Shown: piece after piece, positions 7,754 through 14,414 of the stretch
Layout: every line of letters begins with the position of its first letter
How positions within the stretch are numbered: the first letter of the stretch is position 1
Origin: an uncultured Eubacterium sp.
Lineage (GTDB): Bacteria > Bacillota > Clostridia > Lachnospirales > Lachnospiraceae
Direction: 5' to 3'
DNA length: 15,776 bases
Assembly (NCBI RefSeq): GCF_934295145.1
Contig: NZ_CAKRAS010000062.1
Span: 1-15,776, forward strand
Notes under the pieces: model-generated
The model's input: the letters and a program-made list of their open reading frames with translations, nothing else
Told to the model about the DNA's origin: nothing
The model's database searches: none
Program-made: the position numbers and the translations under genes

Positions 7754-9064
7754 ATGGCAGAGAAAATCGCAAGAAAAGACAGAAATTTTAAATTTGAGAC
7801 ATTACAGTTACACGTAGGACAGGAGAACCCGGATCCGGTTACAGATGCAAGAGCAGTACCAATCTATCAGACATCTTCTTATGTATTCCGCAACTGCGAT
7901 CATGCAGCGGCACGTTTCGGACTTGCAGATGCAGGTAACATTTACGGACGTCTGACAAATCCGACAGAGGACGTATTTGAGCAGAGAATGGCAGCACTGG
8001 AAGGCGGCGTTGCAGCATTAGCAGTAGCTTCCGGAGCAGCAGCCATCACATACACCATTGAGAACCTTGCTCAGGCAGGTGACCATATTGTAGCAGCTAA
8101 AAATATTTACGGTGGTTCCTTTAATTTACTTGAGCATACACTTCCACAGTATGGTATCGAGACTACATTCGTAGATCCGTTCAACATTGACGAAGTAAAA
8201 GCAGCTATTCAGGACAATACAAAAGCACTTTACATCGAGACACTTGGTAACCCGAACTCTGATGTAGTAGATATCGAGACACTGGCAAACATTGCTCATG
8301 AGCATAAAATCCCGCTGGTAATCGACAATACATTCGCAACACCATATCTGGTTCGTCCGATTGAATACGGTGCAGATATCGTTGTTCATTCTGCAACAAA
8401 ATTCATTGGCGGACATGGAACAAGCATCGGTGGTGTTATCGTAGACAGCGGAAAATTTGACTGGGAAGCATCTGGAAAATTCGCTTCTTTAACAGAGCCA
8501 AACCCAAGCTATCACGGAATCAGCTTCACAAAAGCAGTTGGACCGGCAGCTTTCGTTACAAAGATCCGTGCTATCTTACTGCGTGATACAGGAGCAACCA
8601 TTTCTCCGTTCAACTCTTTCCTGTTTTTACAGGGACTTGAGACACTGTCCTTACGTGTAGAGCGTCACGTAGAGAACGCACTGAAAGTAGTTCAGTATTT
8701 AAATAACCACCCACAGGTAGAGCGCGTACATCATCCGTCTGTATCTGAGGATCCAAGCCAGCAGGCGTTATACAAAAAATACTTCCCGAACGGCGGTGGT
8801 TCTATCTTCACATTTGAAATCAAAGGTGATGAGCAGAAAGCAAAAGACTTCATCGACAATCTGGAGTTATTCTCCCTGCTTGCAAACGTTGCAGATGTAA
8901 AATCTCTGGTTATCCATCCGGCAACAACTACACACAGCCAGTGCACACCGGAAGAACTTGCCGATCAGGGAATCAAACCAAACACAATTCGTCTTTCTAT
9001 CGGTACAGAGAATGTTGACGATATTATCCAGGATCTGGATGAGGCATTCAAAGCAATTCAGTAA
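7754..9064 (+). CDS. metY: O-acetylhomoserine sulfhydrylase
   Basis: A 436-residue enzyme of the Cys/Met metabolism PLP family. It would make homocysteine from O-acetylhomoserine and sulfide for methionine synthesis, and some members also take O-acetylserine. Conserved parts include IYQTSSYVF (37-45), the YGRLTNPT segment (64-71), Asp191 stacking on PLP and the PLP-binding Lys216 in HSATKFIGGHG. The length (about 430 rather than 380) and the long insertion around 225-260 fit MetY rather than MetB/MetC. The frame opens at a TTG at 7745, but ATG 7754 is preferred, with AAAGG at 7740-7744 nine bases before it. The 152-base gap after cysK shows no clear terminator or promoter, so cysK and metY may be cotranscribed. 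Confidence 0.92.
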   Translation: MAEKIARKDRNFKFETLQLHVGQENPDPVTDARAVPIYQTSSYVFRNCDHAAARFGLADAGNIYGRLTNPTEDVFEQRMAALEGGVAALAVASGAAAITYTIENLAQAGDHIVAAKNIYGGSFNLLEHTLPQYGIETTFVDPFNIDEVKAAIQDNTKALYIETLGNPNSDVVDIETLANIAHEHKIPLVIDNTFATPYLVRPIEYGADIVVHSATKFIGGHGTSIGGVIVDSGKFDWEASGKFASLTEPNPSYHGISFTKAVGPAAFVTKIRAILLRDTGATISPFNSFLFLQGLETLSLRVERHVENALKVVQYLNNHPQVERVHHPSVSEDPSQQALYKKYFPNGGGSIFTFEIKGDEQKAKDFIDNLELFSLLANVADVKSLVIHPATTTHSQCTPEELADQGIKPNTIRLSIGTENVDDIIQDLDEAFKAIQ

Positions 9065-9088
9065 AAAAATAAAAATAGTATAGAAATT

Positions 9089-9118
9089 CAGGCGGGTTGT
9101 ATTACTGCAATCCGCCTG
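9089..9118 (+). terminator. hairpin after metY, possible weak terminator or attenuator
   Basis: CAGGCGGGTTG / CAATCCGCCTG form an 11-bp stem with one wobble and an 8-nt loop, 25 bases after the metY stop. Only TTAAATT follows, so termination would be weak. It may let part of the transcription continue into the regulator gene. Confidence 0.5.
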
Positions 9119-9162
9119 TTAAATTAAATGAAAAAATTTGGAATATGGGAGGTATTATAAAA

Positions 9163-9609
9163 ATGAAGTTTTCGAAAAAAAGCAGATATGGACTGACCTC
9201 TCTGATTGATTTATCCGTACATTCCAAAAACGGACATGTGGCATTAAACAGCATTGCGGAACGAAATGATATTTCGCCGCAGTATCTGGAACAGGTATTT
9301 GCTGCACTGCGCCGGGCAGGCATTGTCAAAAGTATCAAAGGCCCGCAGGGGGGCTATCTTCTGAATCATCCGTCAGAGAAAATTACTGTGGCTGAGATTC
9401 TGGAAGCCCTGGATGGAACTTATCACATTGCAGATGAAGATACGACAGAAGAGGGTAACTGTAAAGGAATAGCAGCGGCCATTCAGACACGGGTAATTGA
9501 TGAGGTGAACCGTCAGCTGGATCAGATTCTGATCAATCTGACACTGGCAGATCTGGTGAAAGAATATCAGGAATTTGAAAAGTACGACGAAAGTATGTAC
9601 TATATCTAA
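9163..9609 (+). CDS. cymR: Rrf2-family transcriptional regulator, CymR-like
   Basis: A 148-residue DNA-binding regulator. The frame opens upstream at TTG 9097, inside the metY hairpin. ATG 9163 is preferred because GGGAGG (9147-9152) lies 10 bases before it and Rrf2 proteins start with MKFSKKSRYGL-like sequence. Residues 1-80 form the winged helix (SRYGL, ISPQYLEQVF, GPQGGYLL). The three-cysteine cluster of IscR is absent, with only one Cys in GNCKG, so an Fe-S sensor is unlikely. CymR in Bacillus represses sulfur genes as a complex with CysK. The protein ends in MYYI, a tail with C-terminal Ile that could enter the CysK active site. The location between metY and mnmA fits; cymR is also near mnmA in Bacillus, but there a desulfurase gene lies between them, which is absent here. 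Confidence 0.85.
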   Translation: MKFSKKSRYGLTSLIDLSVHSKNGHVALNSIAERNDISPQYLEQVFAALRRAGIVKSIKGPQGGYLLNHPSEKITVAEILEALDGTYHIADEDTTEEGNCKGIAAAIQTRVIDEVNRQLDQILINLTLADLVKEYQEFEKYDESMYYI

Positions 9610-9627
9610 AGAAATGTATGCTACTAC

Positions 9628-9657
9628 TTGATTTTTATCAGTAAAAAATACTATAAT
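9628..9657 (+). promoter_or_regulatory. promoter upstream of mnmA
   Basis: TTGATT (9628-9633) and TATAAT (9652-9657) are separated by 18 bases. Just downstream is a small dyad, ATAAC/GTTAT at 9664-9678, which could be an operator or leader hairpin. The leader to the TTG start is about 85 bases. Confidence 0.6.
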
Positions 9658-9750
9658 ACTAGGATAACATGGGGTTATATCATGACTGGAAGATACAGTC
9701 GATATAATCTGCAGATTCTTGAATAGTATGATAAAAAGGAGACGTAGCCT

Positions 9751-10851
9751 TTGAATAAAAAAGCAATAATCGCAATGAGCGGCGGCGTTGATTCCAGCGT
9801 AGCCGCTTTTTTAATGAAAGAAAAAGGATATGAGTGTATCGGCGCTACTATGAAGCTGTTTCAGAATGAGGATGTGGTTGTATGCAGAGAGCATACCTGT
9901 TGTTCCTTAGACGATGTGGAAGATGCCAGAAGCGTAGCCCGTGCGTTGGATATGCCATATTATGTGTTTAATTTTTCGGACCGGTTCAAAGAAGAAGTCA
10001 TGGAAAAATTTGTATGTTCCTACGAAAATGGATGTACACCGAATCCATGCATTGACTGTAACCGTTATCTGAAATTTGAAAAACTGTTTTTACGTGCAAA
10101 AGAGCTGTCCTACGATTATGTAGTGACTGGTCATTACGCACAGATTAAATACAATGAAGACACCGGCCGTTATCTGTTGAAAAAGTCGGTAGATCTGAGT
10201 AAAGACCAGAGTTATGTGTTGTATTCTCTGACGCAGGATCAGCTGGCGCATGTGCAGTTTCCATTGGGCGGCATGCACAAGACAGAAGCCAGAGAAATTG
10301 CGGAGGCACAGGGCTTTATCAATGCCAAAAAGCATGATAGTCAGGACATTTGTTTTGTCGTAAACGGAAAATATTCGGATTTTATCGAGCAGTATCGGGA
10401 AAAAGCATATCCAGAAGGTGATTTTGTGGATCTGGAAGGCAATGTGTTAGGACGCCACAAAGGAATTATCCGGTATACTATCGGACAGCGAAAAGGGCTT
10501 GGTTTATCATTGAAAGAGTCTATGTATGTGGTAGCCGTGGATCCGGTGAAAAATCAGGTGATTTTGGGAAGAAACGAAGATCTGTTCTCCAGAGAACTGG
10601 TAGCAAATGACGTAAATCTGATTTCTGTGGATCATATCGAAGGGGAAATGCGCGTGAAAGCAAAGGTTCGCTATCGCCATGAAGAACAGTGGGCGACTGT
10701 GACACAGCCGGAGCCGGACAAGATCCGCGTGGTATTTGACGAGCCGCAGCGTGCGATCACCTGTGGTCAGGCCGTGGTTTTGTACGATGGAGATGTGGTT
10801 GTCGGTGGAGCGACGATCATTGAGACAGAGATCGCAAAACGGTATAGTTAG
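9751..10851 (+). CDS. mnmA: tRNA-uridine 2-thiolase MnmA
   Basis: A 366-residue, ATP-dependent enzyme that thiolates C2 of the wobble uridine (U34) of Lys, Glu and Gln tRNAs. The PP-loop SGGVDSS is at 10-16. The catalytic pair is Cys103 (in NPCIDCNRYLKF) and Cys201 (in HDSQDICFV), matching the MnmA acid/base and persulfide cysteines. Extra cysteines around 45-51 (CREHTCC) are common in clostridial versions. The start is TTG at 9751: AAGGAG (9736-9741) precedes it at suitable spacing and the next ATG would cut into the PP-loop. The usual sulfur donor, a cysteine desulfurase of the YrvO/IscS type, is not encoded in the window. hydE follows with almost no gap. Confidence 0.95.
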   Translation: MNKKAIIAMSGGVDSSVAAFLMKEKGYECIGATMKLFQNEDVVVCREHTCCSLDDVEDARSVARALDMPYYVFNFSDRFKEEVMEKFVCSYENGCTPNPCIDCNRYLKFEKLFLRAKELSYDYVVTGHYAQIKYNEDTGRYLLKKSVDLSKDQSYVLYSLTQDQLAHVQFPLGGMHKTEAREIAEAQGFINAKKHDSQDICFVVNGKYSDFIEQYREKAYPEGDFVDLEGNVLGRHKGIIRYTIGQRKGLGLSLKESMYVVAVDPVKNQVILGRNEDLFSRELVANDVNLISVDHIEGEMRVKAKVRYRHEEQWATVTQPEPDKIRVVFDEPQRAITCGQAVVLYDGDVVVGGATIIETEIAKRYS

Positions 10852-10879
10852 AATGGGTTGTAAAATGGGAAGTAAAGCA

Positions 10880-11914
10880 ATGGAATTAGCACAGAAATTA
10901 ATGCGTGAACATAATTTAACCAGGGAAGAGTTTGCGGAACTGCTCAAAATGGCAGATGATCCGCAAGTAGATGCATTGCTGGCAGAAGAAGCGGTCCGCA
11001 TCCGAAAAGAGGTCTATGGTACCGACGTGTATACAAGAGGGCTGATCGAGTTTACCAATTATTGTAAAAATGACTGTTATTATTGCGGAATACGTAGAAG
11101 TAATTCGAATGCAAAGCGGTACCGTTTGACAGAAGACGAGATTTTGGCCTGTTGTGAGAACGGATACGAGTTAGGATTTCGTACTTTTGTTTTGCAGGGC
11201 GGTGAGGATCCGTATTATAACGATGACCGCATGGTGGATATCGTGCAGAAAATCCATGCCGGTTATCCGGATTGCGCGATCACATTGTCCATCGGGGAAA
11301 AATCCTATGAAAGTTATAAACGTTTCCGTGAAGCAGGGGCAGACCGTTATCTGCTCCGTCATGAGACTGCAAACGATGCACATTATCGAAAACTGCATCC
11401 AGAGGAAATGAGTCTGGCGGTGCGTAAGCAGTGTCTGTACGATTTAAAGGCACTTGGTTATCAGGTGGGTGCCGGATTTATGGTTGGTTCTCCGGAGCAG
11501 ACTGCAGAGACACTTGCGGATGATCTGGTATTTTTAAAAGAGCTGGAGCCGCAGATGGTAGGTATCGGTCCGTTTATACCGCATCATGATACTATGTTTG
11601 CCATGGAGCCGTCCGGAAGTGTTCCGTTGACGTTATTTTTGCTGTCCGTGATCCGTATTATGCTGCCGCATGTATTGCTTCCGGCAACAACGGCGCTTGG
11701 AACTGTAGATCCGCTTGGTAGGGAAAAAGGATTGCAGCATGGTGCTAATGTTGTAATGCCAAACCTTTCACCGGTGAAAAACCGCAAACAGTATGATCTG
11801 TATGACAATAAGATCTGTACCGGAGAGGAAGCGGCAGAATGTCGTGGATGCTTGGGACGCAGAGTGGAGAGTGTCGGATTTGAACTGGTCAGTGAGCGAG
11901 GGGATTTCCGGTAA
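10880..11914 (+). CDS. hydE: [FeFe]-hydrogenase maturase HydE (radical SAM)
   Basis: A 344-residue radical SAM enzyme that acts with HydF and HydG to build the H-cluster of [FeFe]-hydrogenase. The SAM cluster cysteines are C62, C66 and C69 (CKNDCYYCGIR). Near the C-terminus is CTGEEAAECRGC, which fits the CX7CX2C site of a second cluster seen in HydE from Thermotoga and separates it from biotin synthase or PylB. LLPATTALGT is also typical. In-frame ATGs occur at 10853, 10865 and 10880, and none has a good ribosome site. I prefer 10880 because GGAAG lies 8 bases before it and the length then matches the family. An upstream start would add at most 9 residues. The gene follows mnmA almost directly and is probably cotranscribed. 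HydF, HydG and the hydrogenase are not in the window. Confidence 0.92.
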   Translation: MELAQKLMREHNLTREEFAELLKMADDPQVDALLAEEAVRIRKEVYGTDVYTRGLIEFTNYCKNDCYYCGIRRSNSNAKRYRLTEDEILACCENGYELGFRTFVLQGGEDPYYNDDRMVDIVQKIHAGYPDCAITLSIGEKSYESYKRFREAGADRYLLRHETANDAHYRKLHPEEMSLAVRKQCLYDLKALGYQVGAGFMVGSPEQTAETLADDLVFLKELEPQMVGIGPFIPHHDTMFAMEPSGSVPLTLFLLSVIRIMLPHVLLPATTALGTVDPLGREKGLQHGANVVMPNLSPVKNRKQYDLYDNKICTGEEAAECRGCLGRRVESVGFELVSERGDFR

Positions 11915-11962
11915 TAGATTTTCCAGAGTTGTATTAAAAAACAAAACCATAAAACGAGAATA

Positions 11963-12005
11963 TTCCAAAAGTGGAAAGATATTATCAATTCCAATGTAAT
12001 ATAAT
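11963..12005 (+). promoter_or_regulatory. possible promoter and operator before the serine acetyltransferase gene
   Basis: TATAAT at 12000-12005 could be a -10 box, but no good -35 is visible. Just upstream TTCC-N6-GGAA (11963-11976) forms a dyad, and ATTCC recurs at 11988-11992. The GGAAT/ATTCC half-sites resemble those in the cysK promoter, suggesting a shared CymR-type operator. This is inference from similarity only. Confidence 0.35.
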
Positions 12006-12036
12006 GAATTGATTGAGAAAGAAAAAGGTGAATAGT

Positions 12037-13011
12037 ATGTCAGATATGAGCAGAAATATGGAAGGAAGAGAAGCAGAAGAAATTCTTGATTCCATTCTTG
12101 CTGATTATGAGCTGGATCGTACCATTGACAAAATGGAAGATTTTTACGATCAGCCGAATAAAGAAGTTATTATTGATATTATTGAAAAATTATTAAAAAT
12201 TATTTATCCGGGTTATTACAGAGACCGTGCATACAAAAGTTATCATGCGAACCATCATTTATCAACATTGATTGAAGATGTATTGTATCGTCTCAGCAGA
12301 CAGATCGCAAAAGTTTCTAAATTCTGTCCGCAGCTGGATGGAAAATGCAGAGAGCAGATTGAAAAAGAAAGTTACGAGATCACGGTAGATTTTCTGCGTC
12401 AGATCCCGAAGATCCGCGAGTATCTGGAAGGCGATCTGCAGGCAGCATTAGAAGGTGATCCGGCAGCAAACAGCTACGGCGAGATCATTCTGGCTTATCC
12501 GGGCTTGTTTGCCATCACAATTAACCGTCTGGCGCATGAACTTTTTATCCGTTCTGTACCGCTGATTCCGCGTATTATGACAGAGTATGCGCACAGTGTA
12601 ACTGGAATTGATATTCATCCTGGCGCAACCATTGGAAAACATTTCTTTATCGATCATGGTACAGGTATTGTAGTTGGTGAGACGACGATTATCGGTGACA
12701 ATGTCAAAATTTATCAGGGTGTTACCCTTGGTGCATTGTCTACCAGAGGTGGTCAGAAGCTGAAAAATGCGAAACGTCATCCGACCATTGAGGATAATGT
12801 GACGATTTATTCCGGTGCATCTATTCTTGGTGGTGAGACAGTGATCGGCAAAGATTCTGTCATCGGTGGTAATGCGTTTATCACAAAATCCATTCCGGCG
12901 GGAACAACGGTCAGCATTAAAGGTCAGGAACTGCAGTTCAAGCAGGGTGGAAAAACAACCATGGAGATCAGTAATTTAGATCAGGATGAGAACTGGTTTT
13001 ATATTATATAA
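12037..13011 (+). CDS. cysE: serine O-acetyltransferase (EpsC type)
   Basis: A 324-residue enzyme that acetylates serine with acetyl-CoA to make O-acetylserine, the CysK substrate. An alpha-helical N-terminal half (about 1-180) is followed by a left-handed beta-helix of hexapeptide repeats (about 190-295). The active-site region is GIDIHPGATIGKHFFIDHGT, with His194 and His207 as likely key residues, and the CoA-contacting NAKRHPTI lies at 244-251. It is longer than E. coli CysE (273) and fits the EpsC-type subgroup. The frame opens at TTG 12013, but ATG 12037 with AAGGTG at 12025-12030 is preferred. The protein ends in NWFYII. A C-terminal Ile is the residue by which SAT docks in CysK to form the cysteine synthase complex. 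Confidence 0.93.
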   Translation: MSDMSRNMEGREAEEILDSILADYELDRTIDKMEDFYDQPNKEVIIDIIEKLLKIIYPGYYRDRAYKSYHANHHLSTLIEDVLYRLSRQIAKVSKFCPQLDGKCREQIEKESYEITVDFLRQIPKIREYLEGDLQAALEGDPAANSYGEIILAYPGLFAITINRLAHELFIRSVPLIPRIMTEYAHSVTGIDIHPGATIGKHFFIDHGTGIVVGETTIIGDNVKIYQGVTLGALSTRGGQKLKNAKRHPTIEDNVTIYSGASILGGETVIGKDSVIGGNAFITKSIPAGTTVSIKGQELQFKQGGKTTMEISNLDQDENWFYII

Positions 13012-13020
13012 AACGTTTTC

Positions 13021-13154
13021 GGGTAATTGTGTGGTTTTAGATAGGTTATGAAAAGGGACTCTGCGATTTTGTCTCGCCCGCTAACAATCGCTGTTCGAGA
13101 AAAAATAGCCAGAGTCCCTTTGTCCAGACTGTGTGAAAACCACACTGCTTACCC
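13021..13154. repeat. large nested inverted repeat downstream of the serine acetyltransferase gene
   Basis: Outer arms GGGTAA..GTGTGGTTTT (13021-13038) and AAAACCACAC..TTACCC (13136-13154) pair with a short internal mismatch. Within them AAAGGGACTCTG (13052-13063) pairs perfectly with CAGAGTCCCTTT (13110-13121), and inside that is an 11-bp stem (13066-13076 with 13096-13106, one mismatch) around a 19-nt loop. Only short T-runs flank it, so it is at best a weak bidirectional terminator. The 350-base gap 13012-13361 holds this element, a second related hairpin and no credible gene. Confidence 0.75.
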
Positions 13155-13230
13155 TTACGTCATGGCGCACGTAGTGTGGCACGAAGTGCTATGTGGCGCA
13201 AAAATTTACGAATATCTTTGTGTAAATTGA

Positions 13231-13291
13231 GAACTTCTGTATTTTTTCTCAAGGAGCGATTGTTAGCGAGTGAGACAAAATACAGAAGTTC
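13231..13291. repeat. long hairpin, inverted relative of the 13066-13106 core
   Basis: Arms 13231-13251 and 13271-13291 pair over 21 bp with one mismatch around a 19-nt loop. The inner 41 bases (13241-13281) match the reverse complement of 13066-13106 at 36 of 41 positions, including 14 identical loop bases (CGCTAACAATCGCT in one, AGCGATTGTTAGCG in the other). The outer stem sequences are unrelated. A 7-bp stem AATTTAC/GTAAATT lies just upstream at about 13203-13228. Confidence 0.8.
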
Positions 13292-13300
13292 GTATGAATA

Positions 13301-13320
13301 CTTAAAAAGTAAATTTTAAG
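13301..13320. promoter_or_regulatory. dyad upstream of the ferredoxin-nitroreductase gene
   Basis: CTTAAAA and TTTTAAG form a 7-bp dyad with a 6-base centre, 42 bases before the start codon. It could be an operator for the downstream gene, but AT-rich dyads arise easily by chance and no clear promoter boxes surround it. Confidence 0.25.
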
Positions 13321-13361
13321 CTACACAAATAAAAAATAAAAAAATCAGGAGGAGCCAAACA

Positions 13362-14219
13362 ATGAGTTGTATTGATACACAATTTCAAGTAGACGAGAGT
13401 AAATGTGTGGGCTGTGGTTTATGCCAGCTTGCCTGTCCGTCTATGCTGATTGAAATGAATGAACATAAAAAACCAAGTCTGAAACCGGTAAAAAGCATGG
13501 ACTGGTACGGCTGCTGGGGCTGTCAGCATTGTTTGACTGTCTGTCCGAACGGCGCCATCAGTGTACTTGGCAAAAAGCCGGAAGACAGTCTGCCGTTACC
13601 GAGTGATGCGATTGCCACAGATATGGAGCGTCTGGTCTGCAGCCGCCGTTCCTGCCGTCACTACAAAGACGAAAATGTGGATCCGGAACTTTTAAATGAA
13701 CTGCTTGCGGCACTGGAGGCAACACCGACTGGCGGAAATAAGCAGAAAATGGAGTTCACGGTCATTGATGACCGCGCAGAACTGGACAAACTGCGCAAGA
13801 TGATCTGTGAAGGTGTCCAAGACCTGAAAAAACAGGGAATCTATCCGTATTCCTGGGATGAGGAATCTTACGGAATTATGGAATCCCGCGGGCCGCAGGC
13901 TATGAACGGAGATATTTATTTCTGTTCTGCACCACATGTCATTATTCCACATATGCCGAAAAAATTTGGCTCGGCAGCAGTGGAAGTGGGAATTACTTTG
14001 GCTTACTTTGAATTGTTATGTGAATCTAAGGGACTTGGCTGCGTGTACCTTGGTTTCCCGATGAACGTTATGAAATTGCTGCCGGATGTATGGGCGAAAC
14101 TTGGTATTCCGGAAGATCATTTCGTGGCAACAGCTATGGGATTCGGCTATCCGAAGTTTGAATATGCCCGCGGTGCACAGAAGAGTGGAAAACAGGCAAT
14201 TCACCGGTTGACATTCTAA
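13362..14219 (+). CDS. 2[4Fe-4S] ferredoxin-nitroreductase fusion protein
   Basis: A 285-residue cytoplasmic redox protein. Residues 1-70 form a bacterial 2[4Fe-4S] ferredoxin domain: C15, C18, C21, C25-Pro and C51, C54, C57, C61-Pro. From about 90 on is a nitroreductase (FMN-binding) domain beginning with the RRSCRHYKDENV segment that normally contacts FMN phosphate. GLGCVYLGFP (228-237) and an AMGFGYPK segment near the end fit this family. Such proteins would pass electrons from reduced ferredoxin-type clusters to FMN and on to an unknown acceptor. The natural substrate cannot be read from sequence. The ribosome site AGGAGGAG (13347-13354) gives a confident start. A short DUF3990 remnant follows after 21 bases. 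Confidence 0.92.
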   Translation: MSCIDTQFQVDESKCVGCGLCQLACPSMLIEMNEHKKPSLKPVKSMDWYGCWGCQHCLTVCPNGAISVLGKKPEDSLPLPSDAIATDMERLVCSRRSCRHYKDENVDPELLNELLAALEATPTGGNKQKMEFTVIDDRAELDKLRKMICEGVQDLKKQGIYPYSWDEESYGIMESRGPQAMNGDIYFCSAPHVIIPHMPKKFGSAAVEVGITLAYFELLCESKGLGCVYLGFPMNVMKLLPDVWAKLGIPEDHFVATAMGFGYPKFEYARGAQKSGKQAIHRLTF

Positions 14220-14240
14220 AGTAAGATTAGGAGGAGGCAA

Positions 14241-14414
14241 ATGGAGAAGAATATTATATATCATGGAAGTAATGTAGAAGTATCGGTTCCTCGTATTCTC
14301 CAGAACGGTTTTTATAAAGATTTTGGATACGGTTTTTACTGCACAAGCTATGAAAAACAGGCGAAGCGGTGGGCACTGAAAACGTTGACTTTTGAAGGGA
14401 GCGAGACATTATGA
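14241..14414 (+). pseudogene. DUF3990 family remnant with internal deletion
   Basis: A 57-residue open frame starting MEKNIIYHGSN with an excellent AGGAGGAGG ribosome site (14229-14237). The N-terminal part (IYHGSNVEVSVPRIL, DFGYGFYCTS, QAKRWAL) is the start of a DUF3990 protein, a family normally about 150 residues or more that resembles ADP-ribosyltransferase folds. The last 11 or so residues (ALKTLTFEGSETL) look like the C-terminal end of the same family, so the middle appears to have been removed in frame, joined at about residues 45-47. The stop overlaps the next ATG (ATGA), so coupling to the neighbour is preserved. With the core lost, enzyme activity is unlikely. The family assignment is from memory; the short length and the overlap are seen directly. 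Confidence 0.7.

Noticed and set aside
9097..9162. Upstream extension of the Rrf2 regulator from TTG 9097
   Set aside because: The start lies in the stem of the metY hairpin and lacks a ribosome site, while ATG 9163 has GGGAGG and matches family N-termini.
10736..10879. Extension of HydE into the 3' end of mnmA
   Set aside because: The extra residues are an out-of-frame reading of mnmA and add nothing like HydE sequence.
13048..13230. Short plus-strand open frame between the serine acetyltransferase and nitroreductase genes
   Set aside because: It is made entirely of inverted-repeat sequence; structure explains the bases better than coding.
13021..13291. Possible integron attC site, retron msr/msd or CRISPR-like array
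   Set aside because: No integrase or reverse transcriptase gene is nearby, there are no attC consensus ends, and the repeats are two inverted copies rather than regularly spaced direct repeats.
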